The translations under genes were made by a program, and so were the position numbers. Shown one piece after another: positions 25,015 through 33,613 of a stretch of 64,000 nucleotides of DNA (its first letter is position 1; every line of letters starts with the position of its first letter). Source of the DNA: Bacteroides sp. (GTDB taxonomy: Bacteria; Bacteroidota; Bacteroidia; Bacteroidales; Muribaculaceae); NCBI GenBank assembly GCA_023666835.1, contig JAMPBJ010000001.1, forward strand, positions 642,383 through 706,382, in the 5' to 3' direction. Below the pieces are notes generated by a model, which did not search any database, was not told where the DNA came from, and saw only the letters and a list, made by a program, of their open reading frames with translations.

Positions 25015-26306
25015 AGGGCTATACGTCGGTTGAAGCGATCGTCCTCTCCGGGCCGGAGCATGAGGAAGAGGGCGAACATCACATACATGTCGGTGGCCAC
25101 CTTCATCCATATGGCGAAGTTGAGTAGCAACAGGTAGAAAAAGAATATCTTATATGACGGTGCGAGGCGGCGGAGCCACACGAAGGCGTCGACGAAGAAT
25201 AGCGAGAAGGCCACCAAACCCACCAGTCCGAAATAGAATATGAAGCGGAGATAGCCCACGTCGGTGCCCATGTAGAAGCCTTCGACATATTCGCCCTTGA
25301 AGAGCGGATCGGTGAAGTAGGGGTTGGAGAAGTAGCCGTCGCCCACGAGCCAGGTCTTGAGCGTTTCGGGGAACACGACCATGGTCTCGAGTTTGTCGTT
25401 CGACGCCACTTCCCAGTGACCTTTCTCTACGAGCGAGAAGAAGCCTTCAAAGGCGAAGCGCATGTCGTCGCGGAAGTCGGGGTAGAGGTTGTAGAGAAGC
25501 ACCACTATGGCCGCGCCGATACCGGTCATCAGCATTATCTTGCGGAAGGTGGATGCATCGGCTTTGTAGCCGCGGCGGAAGCGCGTGTGCAGCAGGTGCA
25601 TCATCACCATGATGATGCTGAGCATCACGCCCACGGTGGTGGTGCGCGACATCATGTTGCCCACCACGGTGATGATGATGAATGCTATGATGTAGAGGCG
25701 GATATAGCGCGCCCATGAGGTGCGTCGGGCATGGATTATGAGGGCTGCCAGGCCGATCAGCACTGCCGAGAAGCGGGCACCGGCCGTGTCGAGACATGCT
25801 CCGATGCCGTATAGGCGGTCGACGCTCTCGAGCCATTCCTGACCAAGATCGAGGAAGGTCATGGTCCAGTTGCGCACGGCCGGGAAGTTGTCGATCAGCA
25901 GCGCCGACACGCACTGAAACACCGACATGGCTGCAAGATAATTGACTATCAGTGCCACAGATGCCGCGCCGTGCAGACGTCGGATGCATTCCACTACGCA
26001 GTAGGCGCCGCCGGTCCATACGAGCATCGACACCACGTAGGTGGCGTAGGCCCAGTCGCCGGTGTTGTTGAAGGTCACCGAGAAGAAACCGCATAGCGAC
26101 ACTACTACTGCCAGCCCCACGAGCTCAATCATGCTTCGTTGCAGCTTATGGTTGGCGCGTCGGGGCAGGTTGAACATAAACATGGCTGCACCCACCACTG
26201 CCAGCATCATCTTGGTGTTAAAGCCGGGCAGGCCGCGGAAGGTGAATGGGAAGCAATAAAGACTCATGATCAGCGTCATGAGCGAATATTGTATGGATCG
26301 TATCAT
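25011..26306 (-). CDS. O-antigen polymerase-like membrane protein (Wzy type, second copy)
   Basis: From ATG 26306 there are 431 residues and ten to twelve hydrophobic segments. This start overlaps the upstream GT2 stop as ATGA (26303-26306); the extension to 26450 is Pro/His-rich and antisense-like, so it is rejected. A large loop after residue 270 contains GDGYFSNPYFTDPLFKGE and GYLRFIFYFGLVG, typical of Wzy proteins. The upxY capsule operon thus has its own polymerase, separate from the one at 1954-3228. Identification is by topology and context. Confidence 0.85.
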   Translation of the reverse strand: MIRSIQYSLMTLIMSLYCFPFTFRGLPGFNTKMMLAVVGAAMFMFNLPRRANHKLQRSMIELVGLAVVVSLCGFFSVTFNNTGDWAYATYVVSMLVWTGGAYCVVECIRRLHGAASVALIVNYLAAMSVFQCVSALLIDNFPAVRNWTMTFLDLGQEWLESVDRLYGIGACLDTAGARFSAVLIGLAALIIHARRTSWARYIRLYIIAFIIITVVGNMMSRTTTVGVMLSIIMVMMHLLHTRFRRGYKADASTFRKIMLMTGIGAAIVVLLYNLYPDFRDDMRFAFEGFFSLVEKGHWEVASNDKLETMVVFPETLKTWLVGDGYFSNPYFTDPLFKGEYVEGFYMGTDVGYLRFIFYFGLVGLVAFSLFFVDAFVWLRRLAPSYKIFFFYLLLLNFAIWMKVATDMYVMFALFLMLRPGEDDRFNRRIAL

Positions 26307-27262
26307 TGCAATTTGGATAATAAAGATCGGTAAAGACTGACGGCGGGCCAAATATGCCACCGGGCCATGGTTTGGGCCACACGGCTGTGCAGGCTCATGT
26401 GGCGGTTGGCCATGATGCGGTGATTGGCTTCGGGCCACCACGTTTGCCACAGCTTGAAGCCGCGACTTGCCGGCTCCATCAGCAGAAACGGAAATTTGAT
26501 CTGCTGCTTCAGCCTGTCGATGTATTGGGCGAGGTCGGGTCGATTGGAGGAGATGAATGCGGCGAGGCTATCGACGTTGGCGCGCAGCTCGTCGAGGTTG
26601 CGGTCGCTGTAATTGCGGGTCATGGCGCCTTCGTTGGTGCGTCGGTAGTGGTAGAGCGGCTCGGCCACTCGTGCAGTCTTGCTGCAGCATGCCGCCGCCA
26701 TCACCATGGTCAGGTCTTCGCCCATGGCACGGCCGTCGGGAAATCGCAACCGGTTGTCAATCATCACGCTGCGGCGTATCATCTTGTTCCACACATTGTA
26801 CTTCATGCCACCGCACAACATCTCGATAGTAGCTTCCGAAGCGTCGGCAATGTTGGGCGTGGTCATGAGTCGGTCGCCGCTGTCGCTACTGATGAAGAAG
26901 TCGCACCACACCATGTCGGCACCGGTGGCCTCGGCGCAGTCGGTCATCGCCTCGATCATGCGCGGCTCCGGATAGTCGTCGCTGTCGATGTGCACCACAT
27001 ATTCGCCCGTGGCCGCCTCCAGACCCGTGTTGCGTGCCGACGGCAGACCGCGGTTACGGTCATGGCGAAGCAGCTTCACCTGTCCCTGCCTGTCGGGATA
27101 AAGAGCCACGGTCTGCTCCACGATGGCCATGCTCCGGTCCGTCGAACAATCGTCGACAAACACAAACTCCACATCGCGCGCCGTCTGCTCCATAAGCGCC
27201 ACAACGCACCGCTCCACAAACCCCTCCACCCCATAAACGGGCACCACCACCGATACCTTCAT
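26303..27262 (-). CDS. Glycosyltransferase family 2
   Basis: A 319-residue GT-A enzyme: MKVSVVVPVYGVEGFVERCV, VDDCSTDRS (UDP-binding Asp pair), GLPSARNTGLEAATGEYVVHIDSDDYPEP (shown in two overlapping parts of the same region, DSDD being the metal-binding DxD). The C-terminal part is variable and sets the acceptor. It is an inverting sugar transferase acting at the inner face of the membrane. Four-base overlaps with both neighbours. DNA here is GC-rich like most of the operon, in contrast to the AT-rich block directly upstream. Confidence 0.92.
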   Translation of the reverse strand: MKVSVVVPVYGVEGFVERCVVALMEQTARDVEFVFVDDCSTDRSMAIVEQTVALYPDRQGQVKLLRHDRNRGLPSARNTGLEAATGEYVVHIDSDDYPEPRMIEAMTDCAEATGADMVWCDFFISSDSGDRLMTTPNIADASEATIEMLCGGMKYNVWNKMIRRSVMIDNRLRFPDGRAMGEDLTMVMAAACCSKTARVAEPLYHYRRTNEGAMTRNYSDRNLDELRANVDSLAAFISSNRPDLAQYIDRLKQQIKFPFLLMEPASRGFKLWQTWWPEANHRIMANRHMSLHSRVAQTMARWHIWPAVSLYRSLLSKLQ

Positions 27263-28089
27263 TTCTTTTTTATGAGTCTTTTAATGGAAGAATAGACTGA
27301 ACCTCCGAGACATTTTCGCAGGGCGTCTTTCGTTTTGAGCCATATGAAAGATTTATAGTTTTTAGCTCTGACCCTTGTTGCATTGACAGATGCATATTTC
27401 CTGCATGTCTCTGCTGTTTCGGGCAGTACTAAACAATGATCGTTGTATTTGTTAGCTAATGCCACCAATAATGATTGATCATGCTTGTGTTGAGCAAAAT
27501 AATCATATTGTTCATCATCCTCTTTTGCATCCATGATTATGTCAGGACGGTTGATTACAATATCCAGCCATCCGCTCAGAATCGGATTGTTTTTGCCCTT
27601 TATCCACAGGCAACCTCCCCAAATCTTATTAGACTCTTTCCAAGAAGGATCTCCCGTCAATTCATCATAATAATCCAAGGACTGTTTCTTTGTCCAATGT
27701 TTTATCTTGGTGGATGATGAACCGAACTTTTCCCAGATATCCATTTGGTCGGGATATTCAAACAAGATGGTGTCGTTTTTCATCATCAGTTTTGCAAACA
27801 GATCCCAATCGCTGTGTTTACGGAGAGTGCATCCTGAGTCGACATAACATACCACCGTGCCCTCTTCGTTTTCCTGGAGCACTTTGTTGATAATATAAGG
27901 CTTCCATGCCCAATATCCTCCACCATAGGAATATTGCATTAATTCCGTTGACTTGAAATCCTGGGAAAGGTCAGCGGGTGTCATTAATCTTATCTCGTCA
28001 AAAAAACCGAGAGATTTGGCTTGTCGGCCTATTCGTTTGAGAGAATAAGCCATCTTTTCATCAGCGTAGGCTACAAAGATTTTTTTCAT
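27259..28089 (-). CDS. Putative capsular glycosyltransferase (YGGGYWAWKP family)
   Basis: From ATG 28089 (MKKIFVAYADEKMAYSLKRI) the product has 276 residues; the longer frame to 28185 runs inside the next gene. The block SYGGGYWAWKPYIINKVLQE followed by VVCYVDSGCTLRKHSDWDLF is a signature I know from uncharacterised capsule-locus glycosyltransferases; YVDSG resembles a DxD-type metal site. The protein then has IWGGCLWIKGKNNPILSGWL. Both ends overlap neighbouring transferase genes by four bases. The DNA is clearly AT-richer than the downstream genes, suggesting later acquisition. Function as a sugar transferase is likely; specificity unknown. Confidence 0.65.
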   Translation of the reverse strand: MKKIFVAYADEKMAYSLKRIGRQAKSLGFFDEIRLMTPADLSQDFKSTELMQYSYGGGYWAWKPYIINKVLQENEEGTVVCYVDSGCTLRKHSDWDLFAKLMMKNDTILFEYPDQMDIWEKFGSSSTKIKHWTKKQSLDYYDELTGDPSWKESNKIWGGCLWIKGKNNPILSGWLDIVINRPDIIMDAKEDDEQYDYFAQHKHDQSLLVALANKYNDHCLVLPETAETCRKYASVNATRVRAKNYKSFIWLKTKDALRKCLGGSVYSSIKRLIKKK

Positions 28090-28967
28090 CGTCTGATTCT
28101 GTCGTATGCTTTTCTGTATGATCTTGGGAATAATGCTTTCAAATATGTGGTTACCAGTACAAATGGATATCGATGAGGAAAACACCGGCGTTGAAATATC
28201 AACGAATTGTGGAGTTGACCTTTGCTGACATGCTTGATTCTTTGAATTGTGCTCATCTTGTAAAATGAATCATCGGTCAGATGGTCGTTTGTGCACTCAC
28301 CGGCGTATTCCGGCATAACCAATATGGGGAATCCGGCCTTATAAGCCCTGTATGTATAGTCATGATCGCCACCTCCGTGGAAATATCCCTTGTATAAAAC
28401 GTTCATTTCTTCAACAACTTCTGCCGAAACATATGTAATGTTTCCGTGGCCGCACTGACATTCGGCCGGCTCGTTTTGAGTAGGCATTATAAATACGTCT
28501 TTGAGTCGCCAACGGCCAACAAAGTTAAAGCCACCGTAACTGAATTCTTTAGTGTCGATGTCGCGGGTTGAGCCGACGTATATACCATGCTTTCCATAAT
28601 GTTCCACGGAGTAAACATCAGTCACTTCAAGCGATTTCCAAAAATCAGATAATACGATTGTGTCATTGTTGAGCCATAGATAACCATCAAAACCACCATG
28701 TTTTATTGCGCTTTCCCAAGCCAAGTTCATGCCGGCATTCCAAAACAATGAGCCTGTCCCCTGAAGAATATGGAGTTTAAAAGGGTAATTACGTTTAGTC
28801 AGTTCCTCACGAGTGCCATCAGTACTTCCGTCATCAGTCAAATAAACTTCATATTCAATGGTACATCCCGATGAATCATGGGTCGTATACAGTGACTCAA
28901 GGCATTTTAATGTTTTCTCTAATCGATTGAAAACGGTTATTATAACGGCGATTTTGTTTATACTCAT
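28086..28967 (-). CDS. Glycosyltransferase family 2, rhamnosyltransferase-like
   Basis: A 293-residue GT-A protein: KIAVIITVFNRLEKTLKCLE, YLTDDGSTDGTREEL, TGSLFWNAGMNLAWE, then YLWLNNDT, where the usual DxD is the NND form seen in rhamnosyltransferase-like GT2s. Later GGGDHDYTYRAYKAGF gives the acceptor-side acid. It probably adds one sugar to the repeat unit. Downstream overlap of four bases with the YWAWKP-family gene; upstream it is 20 bases from the acyltransferase gene. AT-rich island of the capsule operon. Confidence 0.88.
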   Translation of the reverse strand: MSINKIAVIITVFNRLEKTLKCLESLYTTHDSSGCTIEYEVYLTDDGSTDGTREELTKRNYPFKLHILQGTGSLFWNAGMNLAWESAIKHGGFDGYLWLNNDTIVLSDFWKSLEVTDVYSVEHYGKHGIYVGSTRDIDTKEFSYGGFNFVGRWRLKDVFIMPTQNEPAECQCGHGNITYVSAEVVEEMNVLYKGYFHGGGDHDYTYRAYKAGFPILVMPEYAGECTNDHLTDDSFYKMSTIQRIKHVSKGQLHNSLIFQRRCFPHRYPFVLVTTYLKALFPRSYRKAYDRIRR

Positions 28968-28987
28968 AGTTTTAAATCAGATATCAA

Positions 28988-29983
28988 TTAACAAGCATAT
29001 TTAAGCCAACCGAACCATTGACGATCCCGTAGCTTAATATAAGAGAAGAATATGATTGAATATGCAATCAGAACTGTTGTCAGTGCAAATGAGCCATGAT
29101 TGACGCCTGTAGCTCTATAAGTCAGGAATATCAACATCGGATGAGAGAAATAAAGTATGGTTGATGCCTGGCGAAGCAGTGCACCTTGAACTACAGTAGC
29201 TGATGGACGGCATAACGACAATATAAACATCAATAACCCAAAAGTACATATTGGTAGGCTGATATTATTTTTTCGCATATCATAGCCCCATTCAGGAACA
29301 AGTATTGTGTAGTTTTCGTAGAAGAACAATCCTATTCCGATAAGTGCTAATATAATCCCAAAATAAATAGATAAACGGAAGTTTGTTTTAGCAACGAAGA
29401 ATCCTATTAGGAAATAGATTAGTCCTTGACAAAAGCTATATCTTACATCATGCAGGATATATTTGGAATATATTGTTAGGTCACCAATTATCGTATCTTT
29501 CAACCCAATATAAGAGTATTCGCTTAAACACATTACATATAAAAGGATGGCAAGTGCTGACATACAGGCATAGGAGATCCATTTTTTCTTAATTTTCATA
29601 AAAAGAAATACAATGATCATGCACCATATCAATGCCACCGCATACCATCCGACATTTGTCGGGCCCATGAATAGCGTACGTTTAATCGCTTGAATTAATG
29701 TCAGATCTTTATATAGTCGGATACATAGAGGCCAGGAAAAAAAGAGGTAAAAAAGATAAATGGCAAGTAATCTTTTAACGGATTTCTTTACATTGCAATT
29801 TTGCGCAAAGAAAAATCCGGAAAAAGCAAAAAAGAGTGGCACAGCCAGATCACAAATCGATCCAAATAGGAATTCTGTACTTTGACTCTCAAAAAGCCTC
29901 TGACAGTGAATACATACCACCAGGACGGCCAAAACCATCTTGGTGACATCGATTGCAAAATAATGGTTTGATTGATTGGTCAT
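28988..29983 (-). CDS. Acyltransferase family 3 membrane protein
   Basis: A 331-residue integral membrane protein with about ten helices. It begins HYFAIDVTKMVLAVLVVCIHCQR: the I-D-x-x-K/R and the His in the first helix are the conserved acyltransferase-3 marks; FAFSGFFFA is the second. Enzymes of this family move acetyl or other acyl groups from the cytoplasm onto sugars of O-antigen or capsule. It lies in the most AT-rich part of the operon, 11 bases after the GT14 gene. I infer O-acetylation of the capsule made here. WecH/OafA-like function cannot be separated by sequence alone. Confidence 0.88.
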   Translation of the reverse strand: MTNQSNHYFAIDVTKMVLAVLVVCIHCQRLFESQSTEFLFGSICDLAVPLFFAFSGFFFAQNCNVKKSVKRLLAIYLFYLFFSWPLCIRLYKDLTLIQAIKRTLFMGPTNVGWYAVALIWCMIIVFLFMKIKKKWISYACMSALAILLYVMCLSEYSYIGLKDTIIGDLTIYSKYILHDVRYSFCQGLIYFLIGFFVAKTNFRLSIYFGIILALIGIGLFFYENYTILVPEWGYDMRKNNISLPICTFGLLMFILSLCRPSATVVQGALLRQASTILYFSHPMLIFLTYRATGVNHGSFALTTVLIAYSIIFFSYIKLRDRQWFGWLKYAC

Positions 29984-29994
29984 TATGTCATGCG

Positions 29995-30831
29995 TTAAAT
30001 AGTATTTGATAAGTTTGCAGGGAGTTTGCGGGCAAACCAGCGGTTTGATTTGCGTGCTTCTTCAATCATTTGCGTAGTGAGATCGACGAGTGCTCCGTCG
30101 CTCCATTTTATAAACCGTCGGCTGCCGTCGAATTCGTCGGCCCCGATGCATACGCGCTCAACGAATGCTGAGTTTGCAGCCAATGTCTGAAACACCACCT
30201 CGTCGGGGGCATATGTGCCTTGGAAACGGCGCTCCATTTCATCGCGTTTGCTCAGCGCGTACTTGGCAAAATCATGGGTTATGCTCCACCATTGCGAACC
30301 TTTGCGAAGTGTAGCGACGTCCATAGACAGCCCTAACAGATCCTGAATGTGTATGTAGAGCTGACGCAAGGCGCGCTCAGCCAGCGATGGCTTTCGCAGA
30401 TTTTTGAGAAAAAGAAACCTATGCCCGGAGCGCCAGTGCAATTCCTTGGAGGCGTCATATGGCGCAAAGGCTATGAATTCAGTGCCTTGCAGCCGTTGGC
30501 ATTCCTCGTGAATATGATCCTGCGTTTTCACTACGACGTCGACGCCCGACAGTAAGTGATAATAACTATATTTTCGGCCACTCGCCACCGCCGCATCAAG
30601 CAATGCAAACTCGATCTCGACGAGTGAATAATCGGCCCAACGTCCATCGATCCTGTCTGTCAAAACGGTCAATCCGCTATGCGAAGCATGCAGTTGTGAG
30701 CCATCGAACGACGCCTTCTTGTCGATATGCACAAATATGTCATTGCGCTCATCGTCAATCTCATAGATAAGTCGTTGCAGCATGGCCGGCTGGTCATGAG
30801 CCATTATCAGATATGCGTGTCTTGAGGCCAT
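29995..30831 (-). CDS. GT14 branching beta-1,6-N-acetylglucosaminyltransferase-like protein
   Basis: A 278-residue protein starting HAYLIMAHDQPAMLQRLIYE, with DIFVHIDKKASF, YYHLLSGVDVVVKTQDHIHE and GSQWWSITHDFAKYAL, all classic for the Core-2/I-branching (GT14) family. TYAPDEVVFQTL holds the likely catalytic Glu. Bacterial members occur in capsule loci of Bacteroidetes and others. It overlaps the second GT14 gene by 25 bases, and the two share the same layout but only moderate identity. I infer that it puts a branch sugar on the polymer. Confidence 0.88.
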   Translation of the reverse strand: MASRHAYLIMAHDQPAMLQRLIYEIDDERNDIFVHIDKKASFDGSQLHASHSGLTVLTDRIDGRWADYSLVEIEFALLDAAVASGRKYSYYHLLSGVDVVVKTQDHIHEECQRLQGTEFIAFAPYDASKELHWRSGHRFLFLKNLRKPSLAERALRQLYIHIQDLLGLSMDVATLRKGSQWWSITHDFAKYALSKRDEMERRFQGTYAPDEVVFQTLAANSAFVERVCIGADEFDGSRRFIKWSDGALVDLTTQMIEEARKSNRWFARKLPANLSNTI

Positions 30832-31655
30832 TGTTCAGTTATCAAGTTGGATATTTCTTTACTTTCGTTACCGAATTTTCTTGCAAACAACGCACCGCTG
30901 TTCATCATGTCCGATAAGTCGTTGACAGTCATTAATCGAGGGCTTGCACAATCAAAGTCTGTGTAAAGCAAATCAGTGGTTGAGAGGTAATCAATTCTAT
31001 TTTTGTGTAAAATCGCCGGAATGGCAATTTCGTCAGGGCAAAACGTGAACCTTAGTTTTTGTAGTATGTATCTTTTGTCATTTATCACGGTGTTCACCGC
31101 TTCATCGGTCAATGATAGCCATTGTGAGCATTTCTCATGAAAATATGAATAATCGCGACGCTTCATGTGGCGTTGAATGCGTGAACATCCTCTCCACAAT
31201 AGGCGGCTAATCTTTCTCATCCATGAGCTTCGGCTTTTCATACCGCGTAGAAAAAAATGGTATTTCCCAAGTTTTGTTGCCATTTCGTCTGTGTCGCAGT
31301 TCATATGATTTAAAACCGAGGTTCCGGCATTGTCGAAATATGCATGTGTTTCATCTTGATTTTTCAAGGGAAAATGTGCACCGGAAATCAAATGATAGAA
31401 CTCATATTCTCCTCCGTTTTTAGCCGCTTCAAACAAAGCATATTCCGCTTTGATCTGACTGATATGTCCCCAACAAACATCAACACGATCTTTCAATATA
31501 ACGAGTCTTGAGTTTGATGCAGTCAGGTGAGGAGCGTGTTTAACTTTTTTATCAATATGCACGTAAATGTCATTTCTCGCATCATCAAGGACGTTGATAA
31601 GCCTTTGAAGATGTTCAAATTCATTATGGGCTATGATTAAATAAGCATGTCTCAT
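30807..31655 (-). CDS. GT14 branching glycosyltransferase-like protein (tandem copy)
   Basis: From ATG 31655 (MRHAYLIIAHNEFEHLQRLI) there are 282 residues; a start at 31691 would add 12 polar residues overlapping the upstream gene, so the shorter start, 4 bases after the GT2 stop, is preferred. Blocks DIYVHIDKKVKH, FYHLISGAHFPLKNQDETHA, CSQWLSLTDEAVNTVI and FCPDEIAIPAILHKN match GT14. It is AT-richer than its tandem partner downstream. Two adjacent GT14 genes suggest two branch points or a divided acceptor choice. Confidence 0.88.
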   Translation of the reverse strand: MRHAYLIIAHNEFEHLQRLINVLDDARNDIYVHIDKKVKHAPHLTASNSRLVILKDRVDVCWGHISQIKAEYALFEAAKNGGEYEFYHLISGAHFPLKNQDETHAYFDNAGTSVLNHMNCDTDEMATKLGKYHFFLRGMKSRSSWMRKISRLLWRGCSRIQRHMKRRDYSYFHEKCSQWLSLTDEAVNTVINDKRYILQKLRFTFCPDEIAIPAILHKNRIDYLSTTDLLYTDFDCASPRLMTVNDLSDMMNSGALFARKFGNESKEISNLITEQWPQDTHI

Positions 31656-31659
31656 TTGA

Positions 31660-32619
31660 TTATCTACCGAGAATGTTTCTGAACGTGACAATACTCCATG
31701 CCACCGGTCGCAAATGATGCGTCAGACACCAAGTGATCACTTTCATCTTCGTGTTGATGTGTGGACAGTCAAATATATAATGCTTTTTGTCGGGGTTATG
31801 CGAAAGAAATTCCGACCATCTCTTTTGGGCTAAAGCAAGTGGATGCGAGTGCCATAACGACCGCCAAGCCATTGCTTTGGTATATTTAGGGTAAACGTTC
31901 TGAGCCATAAAAAATTCTATCACATCCTCATACGATTTCAATGCATCAGCCCCAAGGTTATTCGACATATTGTGACATATCGACTGTTCGTTTTGACGGT
32001 ACATATAATATGCCCGGTCAACTTTTGCTATTTTTTTTGCAAAGAAAAAGACCTTGACCGCCACATTGAAATCTTCACACCATCTTAAGCCAATAGGATA
32101 ATATATATTGTTTGAAACTAATAGTGCACGCTCTATAATACATGCCCAGGTGATGGTCCAGGTGTTGTTGATATATCCGGCCAGTGCATCCTCTTTTGTT
32201 TTATATCCATGATCCCACTCAAAGGTTTTGTGTGGCTCAGTGTGTCCATCACTGTAAGCAAAGCAAAAGTCGCAACTGACAACATCTGCATTCTTTTCTT
32301 GTGCTTTGCAAATAAGATCACCGAGCATCTCCGGCTCAATCCAATCGTCGGCATCGACAAAAGAAATCCACTCGCCGCGGGCCGCATCAAGTCCGGCATT
32401 GCGTGCTGCCGACACTCCGGCGTTGGCCTGGTGGATGACGCGCACGCGAGGGTCGCGGGCGGCATATTCGTCACAAATCGCCGTAGAGGAGTCTTTAGAG
32501 CCATCATCGACCAGTATCAGCTCGAAGTCAGCGAATGTCTGCGCAAGTATCGAGTCAACACACTCCCGCAGATAGCACTCAGCATTATATACGGGTACAA
32601 TTACAGAGATTGAAGTCAT
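31660..32619 (-). CDS. Glycosyltransferase family 2 (carries one copy of the 160-bp repeat)
   Basis: From ATG 32619 (MTSISVIVPVYNAECYLREC) there are 319 residues; upstream codons to 32697 overlap the next gene and are not needed. The nucleotide-binding half has LVDDGSKDSS, VSAARNAGLDAARGEWISF and VDADDWIEP (DxD). A 160-base stretch covering this half is identical to the neighbouring GT2 gene, whereas the acceptor half is quite different. Both proteins still share the ends KMKVITWCLTHHLRPVAW/KMKIIQWCLTHHLRSAAW, so they are true paralogues. Inverting sugar transferase; sugar unknown. Confidence 0.92.
   Translation of the reverse strand: MTSISVIVPVYNAECYLRECVDSILAQTFADFELILVDDGSKDSSTAICDEYAARDPRVRVIHQANAGVSAARNAGLDAARGEWISFVDADDWIEPEMLGDLICKAQEKNADVVSCDFCFAYSDGHTEPHKTFEWDHGYKTKEDALAGYINNTWTITWACIIERALLVSNNIYYPIGLRWCEDFNVAVKVFFFAKKIAKVDRAYYMYRQNEQSICHNMSNNLGADALKSYEDVIEFFMAQNVYPKYTKAMAWRSLWHSHPLALAQKRWSEFLSHNPDKKHYIFDCPHINTKMKVITWCLTHHLRPVAWSIVTFRNILGR
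32324..32483. repeat. 160-bp perfect direct repeat, copy 1
   Basis: Bases 32324-32483 are identical, base for base, to 33283-33442 (offset 959). On the minus strand the segment encodes about 53 residues from ICDEYAARDPRV to DDWIEPEML, the donor-site half of a GT2. Flanking sequence diverges at once on both sides. Confidence 0.95.
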
Positions 32620-32624
32620 TTGCA

Positions 32625-33611
32625 CTATCGTCCGAGAAGTTTGCGAAGTTTGACAATCATCCATGCAGCGGATCGAAGATGATGTGTCAGACACCATTGT
32701 ATAATCTTCATCTTCGTCCCTAATGTGGGATGGCTAAGTATTGATTTTTTGCTGTCTTTGTTAAGCTGGATAAATTCATCGAATTTCGAAGAATCAAGAG
32801 CTAGTTGTTGAGTGGTGACCAGCATGCGCCAGGCCATTGCCTTACGGATATCCTTGCTAAATACGTTATGCTTTTTGAAATAACGAATCGTGTCCTCGTA
32901 TACCCAAACAGCTGCCGAGTTAGCTGCATCGTCGTAATTGTGACATATTGAGGATTCGCGCTGAACGTAATTATACAAATGTCGGTTGACCTTTACTATC
33001 TTTTGTGCATGAAACATACATCTTACTGAAAGATGAAAATCCTCGCAGAAAATTATACCGACCGGGCATCGTAAACCATGATCAGTAAATAGCGAACGGC
33101 GCTGAATGCTATTCCAAAGAACTGTCCATTGTGTCGATATATATTCTGCTACGACCTTATGACCTTTCCCTGACAGATTACATGTAGAATATTGCTCTTT
33201 TCGACCATCCTCATATATAAAATTGAAGTCACAATATGCTATATCAGCTCCCTCCCGTTCAGCTTGACTGAGTAACTCTTCCAGCATCTCCGGCTCAATC
33301 CAATCGTCGGCATCGACAAAAGAAATCCACTCGCCGCGGGCCGCATCAAGTCCGGCATTGCGTGCTGCCGACACTCCGGCGTTGGCCTGGTGGATGACGC
33401 GCACGCGAGGGTCGCGGGCGGCATATTCGTCACAAATCGCCGGCGACGAATCACTAGAGCCGTCATCGACCATGATCAGCTCGAAGTCAGCCATCGTCTG
33501 GCAGAGTATCGAATCAACACACTCCCGCAGATACCGCTCGACATTATATACGGGAACGATGATTGAAATTCGGGGGGGAATTGTCTGAGTATCAATTATA
33601 TCTTTATGCAT
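32625..33611 (-). CDS. Glycosyltransferase family 2 (paralogue with the second copy of the repeat)
   Basis: A 328-residue enzyme with a slightly longer N-terminus (MHKDIIDTQTIPPRISIIVP). VYNVERYLRECVDSILCQTM, MVDDGSSDSS and VDADDWIEP form the GT-A donor site; the acceptor half (YCDFNFIYEDGRKEQYSTCN onward) differs from its neighbour. It lies 5 bases before the downstream paralogue and 2 bases after the pyruvyl transferase gene. The tandem pair probably arose by duplication followed by divergence, with the donor half kept identical by recent recombination. Confidence 0.92.
   Translation of the reverse strand: MHKDIIDTQTIPPRISIIVPVYNVERYLRECVDSILCQTMADFELIMVDDGSSDSSPAICDEYAARDPRVRVIHQANAGVSAARNAGLDAARGEWISFVDADDWIEPEMLEELLSQAEREGADIAYCDFNFIYEDGRKEQYSTCNLSGKGHKVVAEYISTQWTVLWNSIQRRSLFTDHGLRCPVGIIFCEDFHLSVRCMFHAQKIVKVNRHLYNYVQRESSICHNYDDAANSAAVWVYEDTIRYFKKHNVFSKDIRKAMAWRMLVTTQQLALDSSKFDEFIQLNKDSKKSILSHPTLGTKMKIIQWCLTHHLRSAAWMIVKLRKLLGR
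33283..33442. repeat. 160-bp perfect direct repeat, copy 2
   Basis: Second copy of the segment at 32324-32483, in the same orientation and reading frame in the neighbouring gene. Recombination between the copies would delete 959 bases and leave one hybrid GT2 gene in frame, because both copies sit in the same codon register. Confidence 0.95.
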
Positions 33612-33613
33612 TG

